A DNA stretch of 40,242 nucleotides, taken from assembly GCA_905397405.1 (NCBI GenBank), contig CAJPVJ010000102.1, forward strand, positions 1 through 40,242, written 5' to 3'. The position numbers were made by a program, and so were the translations under genes. The notes under the pieces were generated by a model, which was given only the letters and a program-made list of their open reading frames with translations, searched no databases and was not told the DNA's origin. Origin of the DNA: Oppiella nova. Taxonomy: Eukaryota > Arthropoda > Arachnida > Sarcoptiformes > Oppiidae. Below are positions 31,075-40,242 of the stretch, piece by piece; within the stretch, counting starts at the first letter, position 1; each line of letters starts with the position of its first letter.

Positions 31075-31449
31075 TACTAAAGAATATTTTGTGTATGAAT
31101 CAAATTAATAAATTGTTTAAAATCTAAGATTTTAAACTTATGAATGCGACAGAAAAATGATATTTGAATTATTAAAACTATTGTATAATAAAAACAATTT
31201 ACAAAGAGTAGAAAAATAAGGGCTAATTGTAGCGCGAGTTCGGGAATAGACATAAAAATTAGACCGAAATTTATTATAAAAACGCATTCAATTGTCGATC
31301 GCATGAAATAATAAACCTTTTTTGACAAACATTTTGTAATTAAAATCAATTATAACCTGAAATAACGGTTAAAAACAATTCACAACTGATTTACAAAACT
31401 TTATCATTGAGTTTCACTTCAAGTCTTACAATAGATATCGCAGACATTG
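31075..31449. promoter_or_regulatory. Divergent promoter, HtrA-like gene and kinase
   Basis: This 375-bp spacer separates the two divergent starts. It is AT-rich and contains the second copy of the shared element at 31284-31328. The short minus-strand frame in it (31077-31349) is hydrophobic and Phe/Leu-rich, with no support as a gene. Confidence 0.5.
31284..31328. promoter_or_regulatory. Shared promoter element, copy 2
   Basis: A 45-bp block, GCATTCAATTGTCGATCGCA through CCTTTTTTGACAA, nearly identical to 28429-28475. It lies 210 bp upstream of the HtrA-like start and 122 bp upstream of the kinase start. Confidence 0.6.
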
Positions 31450-32577
31450 ATGTGCTGTTTGTGTCAATACCTGTGCTGTTGTTTCTATGGCCCGGAGGTC
31501 TCCTTAAAAACGATGAAATTGTCCGAAAGGTTTCGGGAAAGGAGTTCAGCGGACAATGAATCGGTGTCTCCGGTAGCACTTCAGGCCTCCAGTCCTTCGC
31601 ATGTGGTGACCACTGATTTGACAGACGTATACGACTGGCCGGACAAGCGATTCAAAACCATCGATGATATCCTCGAAAGGCGCGGATATGCGAAGACATT
31701 TGAAAAGCTCGGGGAAGGAAACTCGTGTTTTGTATATAAAGGCTATAATAGGGAAACCGGGAGATCGGTGGCCATCAAAGAGATGCTCCTAAAGGGCCCC
31801 AAAATGTTTGATTTGAAAATAGAGGCCAAAAACGAGTTGTTTATTATGGAGAAGATCTCGAATCCGAATATCATTCAAGTCTTCGACCACTTTATGGTGA
31901 AGTACTCGAAGGATAACTCCATCGGCGTATACATTATCATGAGATTAGCCGAAAACAAATCCCTTTCCAAACACATAAGAAATCAGAGCCAAGGTTTGGA
32001 TGAGTCGAGCGCCCGACGAATGTTCGCCCAAACGGTGTCTGCCGTCGACTATATGCACGACAAGGGCTTCGCGCACCGGGACCTCAAAATGGGTAATATT
32101 CTGTTGGACCAGAATATGGATGTCTTGGTGTCCGACTTCGGGATGAGTCAAGTGATGTTCCGCGCGACGAAAGGTGGGGTCATTATGTCGAAGAGGTTCT
32201 TGGGAACCATTCCTTATATGGCGCCCGAAATACTGGCCATCAAAGCCATCAATAAGGACTTGTCGTATAATCCCTTTCCTGCAGACATCTGGGCGTTGGG
32301 TATCATCTTATATCTGATGATCAATAGGTCCTATCCTTTCGGTGACGACAGGACTCCCATAAAGGATATAATGGAAAGTCAGCGCAAATTCGTGTCGAAT
32401 GGACGACCAGTTTGTAGGTATTATAAGGCGTCCCAAGAGTTGGTGGACTTAATCAACAGGATGTTTGTATTTAAAGCTGAGGACAGAATCAAAATCAAAG
32501 AAGTTTGTGATCACCCGTGGATTAGACACGAAATCAGTTTAATTAAAATTGCCGACAAAAACAAATCCATTCGTTAG
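31450..32577 (+). CDS. Ser/Thr protein kinase, CAMK/TSSK-like
   Basis: Single exon, 375 residues from the ATG at 31450. The kinase domain has a glycine loop (LGEGNSCFVYKG, ~88-98), Lys110 (VAIK), HRDLKMGN with Asp211, DFG at 229-231 and APE at 258-260, so it should be active. Subdomain features (LGTIPYMAPE, DIWALGIILYLMI, HPWIRH) place it near the CAMK group, resembling testis-specific kinases (TSSK), which are also often intronless. The N-terminus MCCLCQYLCCCFYG is dense in Cys and could be palmitoylated for membrane attachment. The alternative start at 31516, within KTMKLSER, has a better start context (A at -3) and would remove this segment. No regulatory domain follows the kinase domain. 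AATAAA lies downstream near 32653. Confidence 0.85.
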   Translation: MCCLCQYLCCCFYGPEVSLKTMKLSERFRERSSADNESVSPVALQASSPSHVVTTDLTDVYDWPDKRFKTIDDILERRGYAKTFEKLGEGNSCFVYKGYNRETGRSVAIKEMLLKGPKMFDLKIEAKNELFIMEKISNPNIIQVFDHFMVKYSKDNSIGVYIIMRLAENKSLSKHIRNQSQGLDESSARRMFAQTVSAVDYMHDKGFAHRDLKMGNILLDQNMDVLVSDFGMSQVMFRATKGGVIMSKRFLGTIPYMAPEILAIKAINKDLSYNPFPADIWALGIILYLMINRSYPFGDDRTPIKDIMESQRKFVSNGRPVCRYYKASQELVDLINRMFVFKAEDRIKIKEVCDHPWIRHEISLIKIADKNKSIR

Positions 32578-32803
32578 GCTTTTGTCTCAAAAATAAGTTT
32601 TTTTATTTGTGTTTCATATGTAAAGAATTGCTTACAGTATATGTTGTTATGTAATAAAAACTTTTTTCTCAACATTTTCCGTATGTTTTAAGTCTCAAAA
32701 TAAAATGCTAATCAAAATCACAAACTTTTTTTACGCGTTTTTATTAATAAATCATTTGATGTGAAGTCATAAACACCGGGAAAACATAACTTTAAAACTC
32801 TAT

Positions 32804-34091
32804 TCACTCCCTCTTTTTGAAGACAGTCCTGTCATCGTTGGCGAGTTTGCGTCTGAACCGATGCCTGGGATCCCTGTCCGCTAACTCATCGCAGTTGAAG
32901 ACTTTCATTATGTTGATCATCGCCTCCATGTAGGCGTCCATCGACTCGTATCTCGTGGTATTGGACGGATGTGTGGACATGTGGTACCACTTCCTCGACG
33001 TCTCCATAGTCGCCATTTTCATCCAGAAAGCGCTGCCTTCGCGCACATCATAGCACGTCTTCGCCGACAGTATGAGTCCTATGAAGTCGGCCTCCGTTTC
33101 AATTAGCCGTCTCTTCGGCAATACTAACAGCGCTTTCAGTAGCAAACTCGTGACGACTGTCCCCACCAGCGCCTGTCTCATAGGCAACCGAAACCATAAC
33201 AAGAAGACAATAGCCGTGAGTATGAAATCTCCCAAAACTTCTTGACTTAACTACGGGTTTGAGTGGAAATAAAAGATACAATCTATGAGTGAATGTATAG
33301 GTAAGGGGTATAAGGAGGTGGTGGACAACCACTTCGTTTCCGTGGCCCATAAGCGTGTGCGAGAGCTCGTGGGCTAAGATGGTGGCCAATTGGTCCTCGT
33401 TATCGCACTGTCGTATAAGACCCGTATAGACAAAGATCTGACCCGTGGGTAAGACAAAGGCGTTGGCGATGGCGTTGTCGTCGATGACAAACACCTTCCA
33501 GTCCTTTGACTTGATTTCGTCGAACTCCTTGTTTGACTCGAGGAGTCGACCGACGATTTTGTTCACCTTTTTGGTGGTCTTGTGGTGAACGCCGAGGAGT
33601 TTGTCTTTGTATCCGTTGTGGAGGACTTTGAACAACACGTGACTGATCTCCTCGTAGCTTTCCTTATTGAAGATCATAATCCGGGGTCGTTTAGTGATGG
33701 GCGTATGGGTTTTGTTTTGCTCGTAGTATAGGTATGATAGGCCGGCCATAGAGGCAACAGTTGCGGCCATTTTGTACCCGTTTCGCGATATGAGCGCCGA
33801 GATGGTGGTGCTCTTCAGCGAACCCGTTCTCGCGAGTGATTTCTGTAGTATTACACCCATTATGGTGGCGGCAAAGGGTCCGATTTGGCTGAACAGTAGG
33901 ACGTTAAATGTGGCCGAGAAGTAGGTGCGACTACCGGCGCGAATGTCTGTCAGATTTGGCGCCGATTTGGGTCTAAGAAAGTGTTTTTCCGGTGAATATA
34001 ATATTCCGCGACTTCTGTTCAATGGATAAGTGTTTGATTTTCTCATTTGAGATGCGATCGCAGAGTATTGTCTTTTGGCTATAAAACTCAT
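32804..34091 (-). CDS. OMA1: OMA1-like mitochondrial zinc metalloprotease
   Basis: Two parts in different frames: 34091-33280 and 33245-32804, together 417 residues if a 34-nt intron (TT|GTATCT to GTTAAG) is removed. OMA1 is an inner-membrane M48-type protease that cuts OPA1 on stress. The N-terminus is basic and Ser-rich (MSFIAKRQYSAIASQMRKSN), a good presequence. A hydrophobic segment lies near 61-82 and another near 108-123. The zinc site is HELSH at 241-245, preceded by AFVLPTGQIFVYTGL. The second part starts FQEVLGDFILTAIVFLLWF, another membrane segment, then carries the third-ligand motif ETEADFIGL and the STHPSNTTR motif, all typical of OMA1. The junction is odd: 34 nt is shorter than any other intron here, so a frameshift mutation or sequence error is possible. 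Confidence 0.8.
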
Positions 34092-34586
34092 TTGTATTTC
34101 GTGTGAATGTCTGTGAATAATGACTTGTTTATTGGTTTATTTAAATGTTATAAATGTTTTTTAATTTAGTGTAAAATAGCGGGCTAACAATTTGTTAGTT
34201 ATCATAATTACTGAATGTAACACTTTATTGAGAAATAATTTTTTTTTGGATTATTTAGTGAATGTATTGAAGATTATTGATAAGTTATAAAAAGTTATGT
34301 GGGTTAGAATTGCTATCATAGAAATTATAATTTATAACTTATGTTTTAATTAATAGTATTTACTAGATAACTAGGTTTAGTAGATTAGTTGCATTTAATT
34401 AATAATTATAGACATTAACGTAATAATCATATGTTTTATGTAATATTAATAGTTAAAAGAAATTAATTCACACAAAATCCATAAACCATTTATTGTATAC
34501 ACAATATACTGATAGTCTTAGTAGTTGTTTGCAAAATATATATCAATTTTATTGTATAGTTATTAATAATTTAGTTTATTTTATGG
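34092..34586. other. AT-rich intergenic region
   Basis: The right part is just past the 3' end of the membrane-protein gene, whose minus-strand AATAAA is at 34580-34575. The left part is the OMA1-like promoter side. Nothing coding is seen. Confidence 0.5.
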
Positions 34587-36105
34587 TTAACCTCTCAATG
34601 TAGGGCCACTTTTTCGGCTTAAACCGCTGTTACTATTAACGGAACCGGTGTTTGATGTCTGGCCCGCATTTGACGGCTGACCCGCATTTGATTTCTGGTC
34701 CACATTTGATGGTTGACTGGTAGTCGAGGGTTGACCAGTATTTGATGGTATACCGGTAGCAATCGATTGCTGACTTATATTTGATTTCTGACCAGTATTT
34801 GACGGCTGAGGTACAGGCGCCGGATCGGTATTAGGAGGCTGAGCAATGACATGGGTAACGTTCCCTACAATAATACAATAATTAAATTAAAATTTCTAAT
34901 TAACTAATAACTAGTAAAGCGAGGAATACCTGTATAATAATGTCTATAAACATAAAGTGCTGCCAATAGTACCACAACTATGACCACAATAAGTGCGATA
35001 CCGATAATAAATACCCTAATAATCCAGTCGTTGCTCGTGGAGGGCCGGCACCCGAATATAGTCAGTAGTTCTGTGCCCTAAACCCCATTTAAATGGTAAG
35101 GAAAGCCTAAAAAAGTTTGAACTCATAAAACTGATTATACACTATACCTCTAGTATCAGTGATCTCGTAGTCATGTCCAACCGAAACAACATACTGGGCC
35201 CGCGGGGGCATAACCCTGGACGTGGTCGTGCCGGTGCTCCAGGTTCTGGTCGGGCTCTTCGAGATAGTCCGCCTCTCCGACGACGTAAACGCTGTCCTTC
35301 TGTCTCAAAAAGCCGTTGTATTTATACTTATCGGAAACGGCGCTCTGTTTCCAATACTGGACCCAATTAGCCAGGTGTAGGGTCGTGTTGAACAGGGCTG
35401 TGCCATACTTGTCACCGGTAGGCGACTTATTCAGTATCATAATTATCTGAAAGTTTTTCGGTTCGTATATCAAAGCCATACTCCTCTGCAAGCGGCCCGA
35501 CTCGCGCGGTATGAATCGTTGGCTTATACTCCCGGTGCCCGATATGTTGCGGAAGTTCACGTTGGCCACCACGTCGTGATAATAACCCACTCCGAGGTGT
35601 TGGACGAGTTTCTTGTAGATATACCGGTCATCGCCGCTGATCTCGTCTCTGTATATATAGAGCGCCAGATCCGAGTGCCATAACCGGCTGGTCGTGCAGT
35701 TGATAATGTCTCCGGTAATCAGGGCATCGTTTTTCACTACAGACATGATCTCCTCATTCCCGGTGCAGTCAGTCTCCCGGATGTTAGGGATAAATAGGCC
35801 GGCCATCAGATGAGACTCTGGTGCGAATGTATGGGTCATTGAGATTAGAGTTCAATAAAGTTATGATTAAAACCTATGTTAGTGTTGTTTAGGAGGCCTT
35901 TCATCCACGCTGTCTGATCCGTGACGTTCAGTAGCGTGTAGTCCGAGGAATAGGTCCACAGAGTATCACGTCTTCTGATTTTGATGCCATCGTTCATATG
36001 AAAGATGGCGTCGACGTACGTCTCGGCGCATAGGTCCGGGTTGTCCGCAGGGCTGGCCATTAAAAATACGTTGAGAATTAAGATACAAGTTGTGAGAGAC
36101 ATCAT
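34587..36105 (-). CDS. Type I membrane protein with hemopexin-like start and repeat-rich tail
   Basis: Four exons: 36105-35874, 35817-35148, 35070-34930 and 34864-34587. Introns of 56, 77 and 65 bp are all phase 1. The N-terminus MMSLTTCILILNVFLMASPA is a signal peptide. The next segment, ETYVDAIFHMNDGIKIRRRD, resembles one hemopexin blade. Exon 2 has NCT, NIS and NTT sequons. Exon 3 has CRPSTSNDW then a transmembrane helix (VFIIGIALIVVIVVVLLAAL). Exon 4 is a tail of QPSNTGQ/QKSN-type repeats. The exons sum to 1,321 nt, one more than a multiple of three. In exon 2 the frame of ...RHDHVQGYAP must shift by one, near a run of five C at about 35196-35200, to reach AQYVVSVGHDYEITDTRE. This is a sequence error or a disabling frameshift. 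Intact length would be about 439. No named family is assigned. Confidence 0.6.
34590..34830 (-). repeat. Short tandem repeats in the membrane protein tail
   Basis: The tail codes about seven imperfect copies of a 6-12 residue unit with the core (P/K/T)SN(T/A/V)(G/D)Q, for example QPSNTGQ, QKSNISQ, QPSNVDQ, QKSNAGQ, QPSNAGQ. At DNA level the unit tcaaatactggtcag and variants repeat, so recent slippage is likely. Confidence 0.75.
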
Positions 36106-36438
36106 AATTATTTAGGGAAATGGATTGTATTTGTTTAGAAAACTATTCAATATAACATTAAAGTATTCATTCAAAACACTTTTGTAACTGTAATTTACAA
36201 ACAGTTATAAAAAACTTTATATAACGTCTAAAAACTTGTGGATTAAATTTGGCACAAGTTTTAGGCAAAAGTCTCGTGAAGTTTGTCGTGAATTTCAGAT
36301 TCTCTATGTATTGAGTCAATAGTCTCGTGAATATACAGTAATTCTAATATTCATCACATATTTGAAAAACAAATTGAGTTTTCATTTCAGCAAAACATAC
36401 GATAATTTTCGCACAACTTTTGAAAAGTGAAGACAAAA
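36106..36438. promoter_or_regulatory. Divergent spacer, membrane protein and zinc finger gene
   Basis: 333 bp of AT-rich DNA between two divergent starts. It has several caaacagttataaaaaac and tttgtgaa-like motifs, common in this window's gene flanks. No firm promoter element stands out. Confidence 0.4.
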
Positions 36439-37120
36439 ATGGACGACAAATCGCTGGACACCTCCAACACCTCTTCGGAGCATGTGTTTCACGACTTGAG
36501 ACCCTGTGTCCCATTGAACCACACGGACGACGGTTTGTTAGCCATTTGCTAACCATTTTGCTGTCATTTCTAACAAAAATCTCTTCATTTCCTCACCAGA
36601 AGTACCCGAAGAGCGAGTGGTAGCCGTCGGCGGCGACGAAAATCAGCACCAGGTGTTGAGCCACTACTGGTGGTGCCCTTACTTCCAGCACCAGACCTGT
36701 TGCCCGTATATCACCGGTAATTACAGCTACGCAGCCGGCGCTGGTGGCGCTCACTATAAGCCGCCGCCGATGCAAGCGATGGACAACTCATACGGCAACC
36801 CATCGGCCAGTCGTGTGAAGGCAAACTCGGCTCAAAGTCGCCGCAAATCCGACGACAGTATTGCCGGCAATCCCGACGAGAAGAAGGCTAAGAGCGGCGC
36901 CGACTATCACGTCGAGAAGATCTACTCGTGCCGTCTGTGCGATGGTATGCAAGAGACGGCCGACGAGACGGCTTTCCGTCACCACATTGAGGCCCATCTC
37001 GGAAAGGACAGGCCGTTCGTGTGTCTGGTGTGCGACAAACCCTTCAGATTCCGGTCCAACTGTCGCAACCATCTCATGGCTCACTGCGTGGCCCGCAAAC
37101 ACTTCGTGCCCTCCTCTTAA
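36439..37120 (+). CDS. Small two-finger C2H2 zinc finger protein
   Basis: Two exons: 36439-36532 and 36600-37120, joined by a 67-bp phase-1 intron (GACG|GTTTGT to CCTCACCAG), giving 204 residues. The start MDDKSLDTSNTSSEHVFHDL is acidic and Ser-rich. The middle has HYWWCPYFQHQTCCPY, an aromatic/Cys cluster, then a Gly/Tyr/Pro stretch and a basic Lys/Arg patch (about residues 105-135). Two zinc fingers follow at the C-terminus. The first, CRLCDGMQETADETAFRHHI with a final His, has an enlarged loop. The second, CLVCDKPFRFRSNCRNHLMAH, is a classic C-x2-C-x12-H-x3-H finger. It is probably nuclear and DNA- or RNA-binding; ortholog not identified. Confidence 0.75.
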
Positions 37121-37450
37121 GCTCCCGGAGCTCTTCAGCACCTCCTAATTGGCTGACAAAATTAATCCCATGTTTTATGACTTCATTTCAATAACTTTTG
37201 TTTTTTTTCATAAATCCTTTAATAACGTTGAAATCTATGCCTAAATTTACATAACTATTACTACTATTTAACGAATCTATTTATTTAATAAAATCTATTT
37301 TTTTAATACAAACAAAATTAGCAAAAATTTATATCAAACTTGAATTTATATTTAAATGCATTTAAGAGACTCTAAGAGTTTAGAGTTTAGTCTAAATTAT
37401 AAAAAACAATTTGTGAAAAACTAAGTACAAAATGAGACAATCGTTTTTGA
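37121..37450. other. Convergent 3' spacer
   Basis: AT-rich DNA between the zinc finger gene and the convergent aldehyde dehydrogenase. It has AATAAA signals on the plus strand near 37287 and nothing coding. Confidence 0.5.
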
Positions 37451-39089
37451 TTACAGCAAATAGTCTTCAATCGCTTTGTAGATGAAACACGAGATGAATC
37501 CAAATATGAATATCAAGTAATAGATGGTATTCTTTGGGACATAAGACTTTCGTTTACGCAATAATCGCAGCAAACGTTTCAAACGATTATCACTGTAAGG
37601 GGGGTAGCGTTTAGAGCCCACCCACTCGAGCACCGGATTATAGCCACGGATCAGCACTAAAGAGATCATAAGACAATTAAATCTAAAAAAACTCATTTAA
37701 ACCGCAAATAAATACCAGATTTTTGATGCGAGAAAGTCTCGAAGGAGTACTTCCCGTGATAGGCGCCGATACCGCTGTTGCCCACACCTCCGAAGGGCAG
37801 GGCGTCGACCGTCAAGTGTATCATCGCGTCGTTGACGCAAACGGATCCGCTGGACGTGTTGTTCAGTATCTTATCGACGACACCATCGGCGGTCGAGAAG
37901 ACGTATAAAGTGAGCGGCTTTTCGCGCGCGTTGATGAAGTCGATGGCGGCGTCCACGTCGCGCACCACCAGCACCGGCAGTATGGGTCCGAAGATCTCCT
38001 CCTGCATGACGGCGTCGTCGGGCGAGACGTCCGTCAAGATGGTGGGCGCTATGTATCGGTCGGCGATGTCTGTGTCGCCGCCGACGAGTATTTTGCCGGA
38101 CGTCAAAAACTTTGCTAACCTCTCGAAGTGTCTGTCGCTGACAATGCGGCCGAAATCGGGACTCGCTTTCGGGTTATCGCCGAAAAACTGTGCCAACACT
38201 TTGGCGGCGAAGTGGGCGAGACTTTTGCGGGCGCCGGCGGTGCACAGGACGTAGTCGGGCGCCACACACGTCTGGCCGGCGTTTATCATCTTAGCCCACA
38301 ATACCCGGCGCCAACCCATCTCCATGTCCGGCAGCGAGTCGTCGATATAGAGGGGACTCTTACCGCCCAACTCGAGGGTCGCGGGCGTCAACTGGCGGGC
38401 GGCCGACTGGTGGACGCAACGGCCGACGCGATTGCTTCCCGTGAAGAATATGTAATCAAACTTTTCGGTCAACAATTGTTTCGTGTCCTCGGCATCGCCT
38501 AAGACGATATGATAGCACTGGTTATCGAGATATTTGGGGATCAGTTGGCGGAAGAGTTCGGCCGTCTTTGGCGACAACTCCGAGGGCTTCACAATCGCAG
38601 CGTTTCCTATGAGTTGGGAACGATAGGAAAGGGATCAGACTTTTTTTGGGATTAATTTTGGTGATGATTATCATTACCGGCAGCGATGGCACCGATGAGC
38701 GGACTCAGGGTCACCTGAATCGGGTAGTTCCAGGCGCCGATGATCAACACCAGCCCGTAGGGCTCCGACTGTATGAACGGCTGGTCGGCGATGGTCACCA
38801 ACGTCTTGGGCACGGCCTTACGGGCGGCGTACTCATCGATGTTAAACAACTGACCCCTGATGTCGTTCAGGCAGAAGTCTATTTCAGCCATTCGTGTCTC
38901 GAATGACGGCTTCCGGATGTCTTCGTTGAGCGCCGACACTATGAGCGACTCGTTGTCCACCAGAAAGCGATACAAAGCCGTCAATTGGTTTTTGCGGAAA
39001 GTTATGTCTTTAGTCCGTCCGGTGGCGAACGAGCGCCGGGTCCTCGAGATTAGGTCCGTGTATGCGGTGGTGGTGGTCGTCGATGACAT
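37451..39089 (-). CDS. ALDH3A2: ALDH3-family fatty aldehyde dehydrogenase, tail-anchored
   Basis: Three exons: 39089-38678, 38606-37716 and 37656-37451, giving 502 residues; introns of 71 and 59 bp are both phase 1. The enzyme oxidises medium/long-chain aldehydes to fatty acids with NAD+. Exon 1 has GAWNYPIQVTLSPLIGAIAA, joined to GNAAIVKPSELSPKT. Exon 2 has FFTGSNRVG (cofactor loop), the catalytic Glu in LELGGKSP, the catalytic Cys in NAGQTCVAPDYVL, and EIFGPILPVL. Exon 3 supplies SKRYPPYSDNRLKRLLRLLR and a hydrophobic C-terminal anchor (YYLIFIFGFISCFIYKAI), as in vertebrate ALDH3A2 (about 485 residues) anchored in the ER or peroxisome membrane. If intron 2 were retained, the protein would end at IYLRFK without the anchor. 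The start MSSTTTTTAYTDL was chosen; the frame is also open 34 codons upstream. Confidence 0.9.
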
Positions 39090-39796
39090 GATATCGTCCG
39101 GTGGTGTGCGTGAGTGGTGTGTGGCTGAAGAGGAAGGGATAGCAAAGTTTGTGTCAATCCTATGGCAAGTGTTGCACTCAAATGAACCCAAAAACTATAA
39201 AAAAGTTTTTTTTCGCATCGATTTTGTGCCAAATATAGTGAAACACTTGAAGACTTTTTTGCGAAGACTTTTATGATCTCTCGTGAACTTTGAAACACTT
39301 TTGTTTCGTGTGGACACGTCTCGCTGACATGGATATGAAAATTGAGTTTTGGTTTTATTTTTGTTTTCAAATTTGCAAAACTAGTTTTGAAGTCTTGAGA
39401 CATTGTATGAAGTTTTATGAAACAGTTTGTGGTGTTGAATGGGATTTGAGTTTCCCTTCAAATCCTATGTTAGTATAACTCTCAGAGACTGTACTGAAAA
39501 ACAAAACAAGTTTTGCCACCGGAGTCGCTCACAAACACTGTTACAAATTACCCTTACTTTGTGCCCACATATCCACACACTACTCATACAAATATCATTT
39601 AAAAACACTGTATTTCACGTTTACACCCATTTTTATGGGTAACGTTATACGCGAATACGGGTTAACAGTGTTTTTGTTGACAATATGTTGTGAAATATCA
39701 TTAATCAGTGTTTTGTTTGCCTATTAAAGTGCAGCTAATTATGGATTCAATGCAAACACAGACTTCTTCGAGTGGTAACCCGATTATCATCGCCTC
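39090..39796. promoter_or_regulatory. Divergent spacer, ALDH3 and STK40
   Basis: 707 bp between divergent starts. The left half is T-rich. The right half includes the STK40 leader with a short upstream ORF at 39741-39800. The other open frames have no protein character. Confidence 0.45.
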
Positions 39797-39800
39797 ATGA
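39741..39800 (+). promoter_or_regulatory. Upstream ORF overlapping the STK40 start
   Basis: ATG at 39741 opens a 19-codon frame, MDSMQTQTSSSGNPIIIAS, that ends with TGA at 39798-39800. The STK40 start codon ATG (39797-39799) overlaps this stop as ATGA. Such an arrangement can couple termination to re-initiation and would lower STK40 translation. This assumes no intron removes the leader. Confidence 0.5.
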
Positions 39801-40242
39801 AGAGGTCGTTTGAGGCCATGACGGCCACCACTACAGCCGTCAACGATCGGGGTCTGCGACGGGTCGGCCAATACGTGTTGGGTATGTAGGCGCTGGTGAT
39901 TAGCCATTAGCACACGGATCAGATTCACTCACCCATGGCTTACCACCACTTCACGCGCGATGATAATCATAGTACTAATCATATGTATTGTCTGTACCCA
40001 TGGGCGCACAGGTATGCGTTTAGGCAACAGTCCGGTGCGCTCTATCGTCCAATGCCTGGCCCGACGTATAGCCGATCCCCAGACGGACCGCTTCTTCGCC
40101 GTGAAGATCCTAACTCTGGAGGACTCGTACGGCGAGTCGCAGGACGACAGACAGGGAAAGATGTTATTACACACGGAGTACTCCCTACTATCGCTCCTAC
40201 ACGACATGCCCGGAGTCATCCACCACTGGGGCCTCTTCAAGG
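39797..40242 (+). CDS. STK40: STK40 (SgK495) kinase-like protein, 5' part
   Basis: Exon 1 is 39797-39881 and exon 2 is 40012 to the window end, separated by a 130-bp phase-1 intron (perfect GTATGT donor, GGGCGCACAG acceptor). The start MKRSFEAMTATTTAVNDRGL parallels the vertebrate MKRRASDRG start. Exon 2 has LGNSPVRSIVQCLARR, FFAVKILTLED and RQGKMLLHTEYSLLSLLHDM, strongly matching STK40, an atypical kinase of the Tribbles-related group thought to act as a scaffold in ubiquitin ligase signalling. The glycine loop (RLGNSPVRSIV) lacks the usual GxGxxG, as expected for a likely pseudokinase. The window ends before the catalytic loop, so that cannot be judged. Confidence 0.9.

Overview
The window is nuclear DNA from an animal, almost certainly an arthropod. 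Evidence: spliced genes with GT-AG introns, most of them 50-90 bp; AT-rich intergenic DNA; AATAAA poly(A) signals; recognisable metazoan orthologs (ARID1/Osa, ATAD5, DONSON, UBFD1, OMA1, STK40, an ALDH3 enzyme); and an arthropod-type secreted CUB-like gene. Compact genes and short introns suggest a small chelicerate genome, possibly an oribatid mite. That placement is inference. All exon joins below were worked out by hand from splice consensus, reading-frame phase and remembered family sequence; none was checked against RNA.

Region 1 (1-3600) is accessory. It has a partial secreted-protein gene, a CUB-like secreted gene and a glycine-rich secreted gene. The upstream block of the first gene is duplicated in front of the CUB-like gene. 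One copy of that block carries a 418-bp insertion that the other lacks, and the 3' end of the CUB-like gene is duplicated in inverted orientation.

Region 2 (3631-8247) holds two DNA-replication genes in divergent orientation: an ATAD5/Elg1-type PCNA unloader (minus) and DONSON (plus). They share a 615-bp spacer with two E2F-like sites.

Region 3 (9169-22617) is one large gene, osa/ARID1, the ARID subunit of the SWI/SNF (BAF) chromatin remodeller. It has five firm coding exons, about 2,131 residues in all. Every coding intron is in phase 0. Intron 1 carries at least three non-autonomous transposon-like elements. Two further short phase-0 open segments look like cassette exons.

Region 4 (22618-28255) is AT-rich and gene-poor, with three small lineage-specific minus-strand genes: a secreted protein, a single-pass membrane protein and an Arg/Ser-rich basic protein.

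Region 5 (28694-40242) is gene-dense: UBFD1 (interrupted by an in-frame TAA), an HtrA-like serine protease, a Ser/Thr kinase, an OMA1-like metalloprotease (two halves in different frames), a type I membrane protein with a repeat-rich tail (also with a frame shift), a two-finger C2H2 protein, an ALDH3-family fatty aldehyde dehydrogenase, and the 5' end of STK40. A 45-47 bp element is shared by two separate divergent promoters here. No tRNA, rRNA or CRISPR-like sequence was seen.
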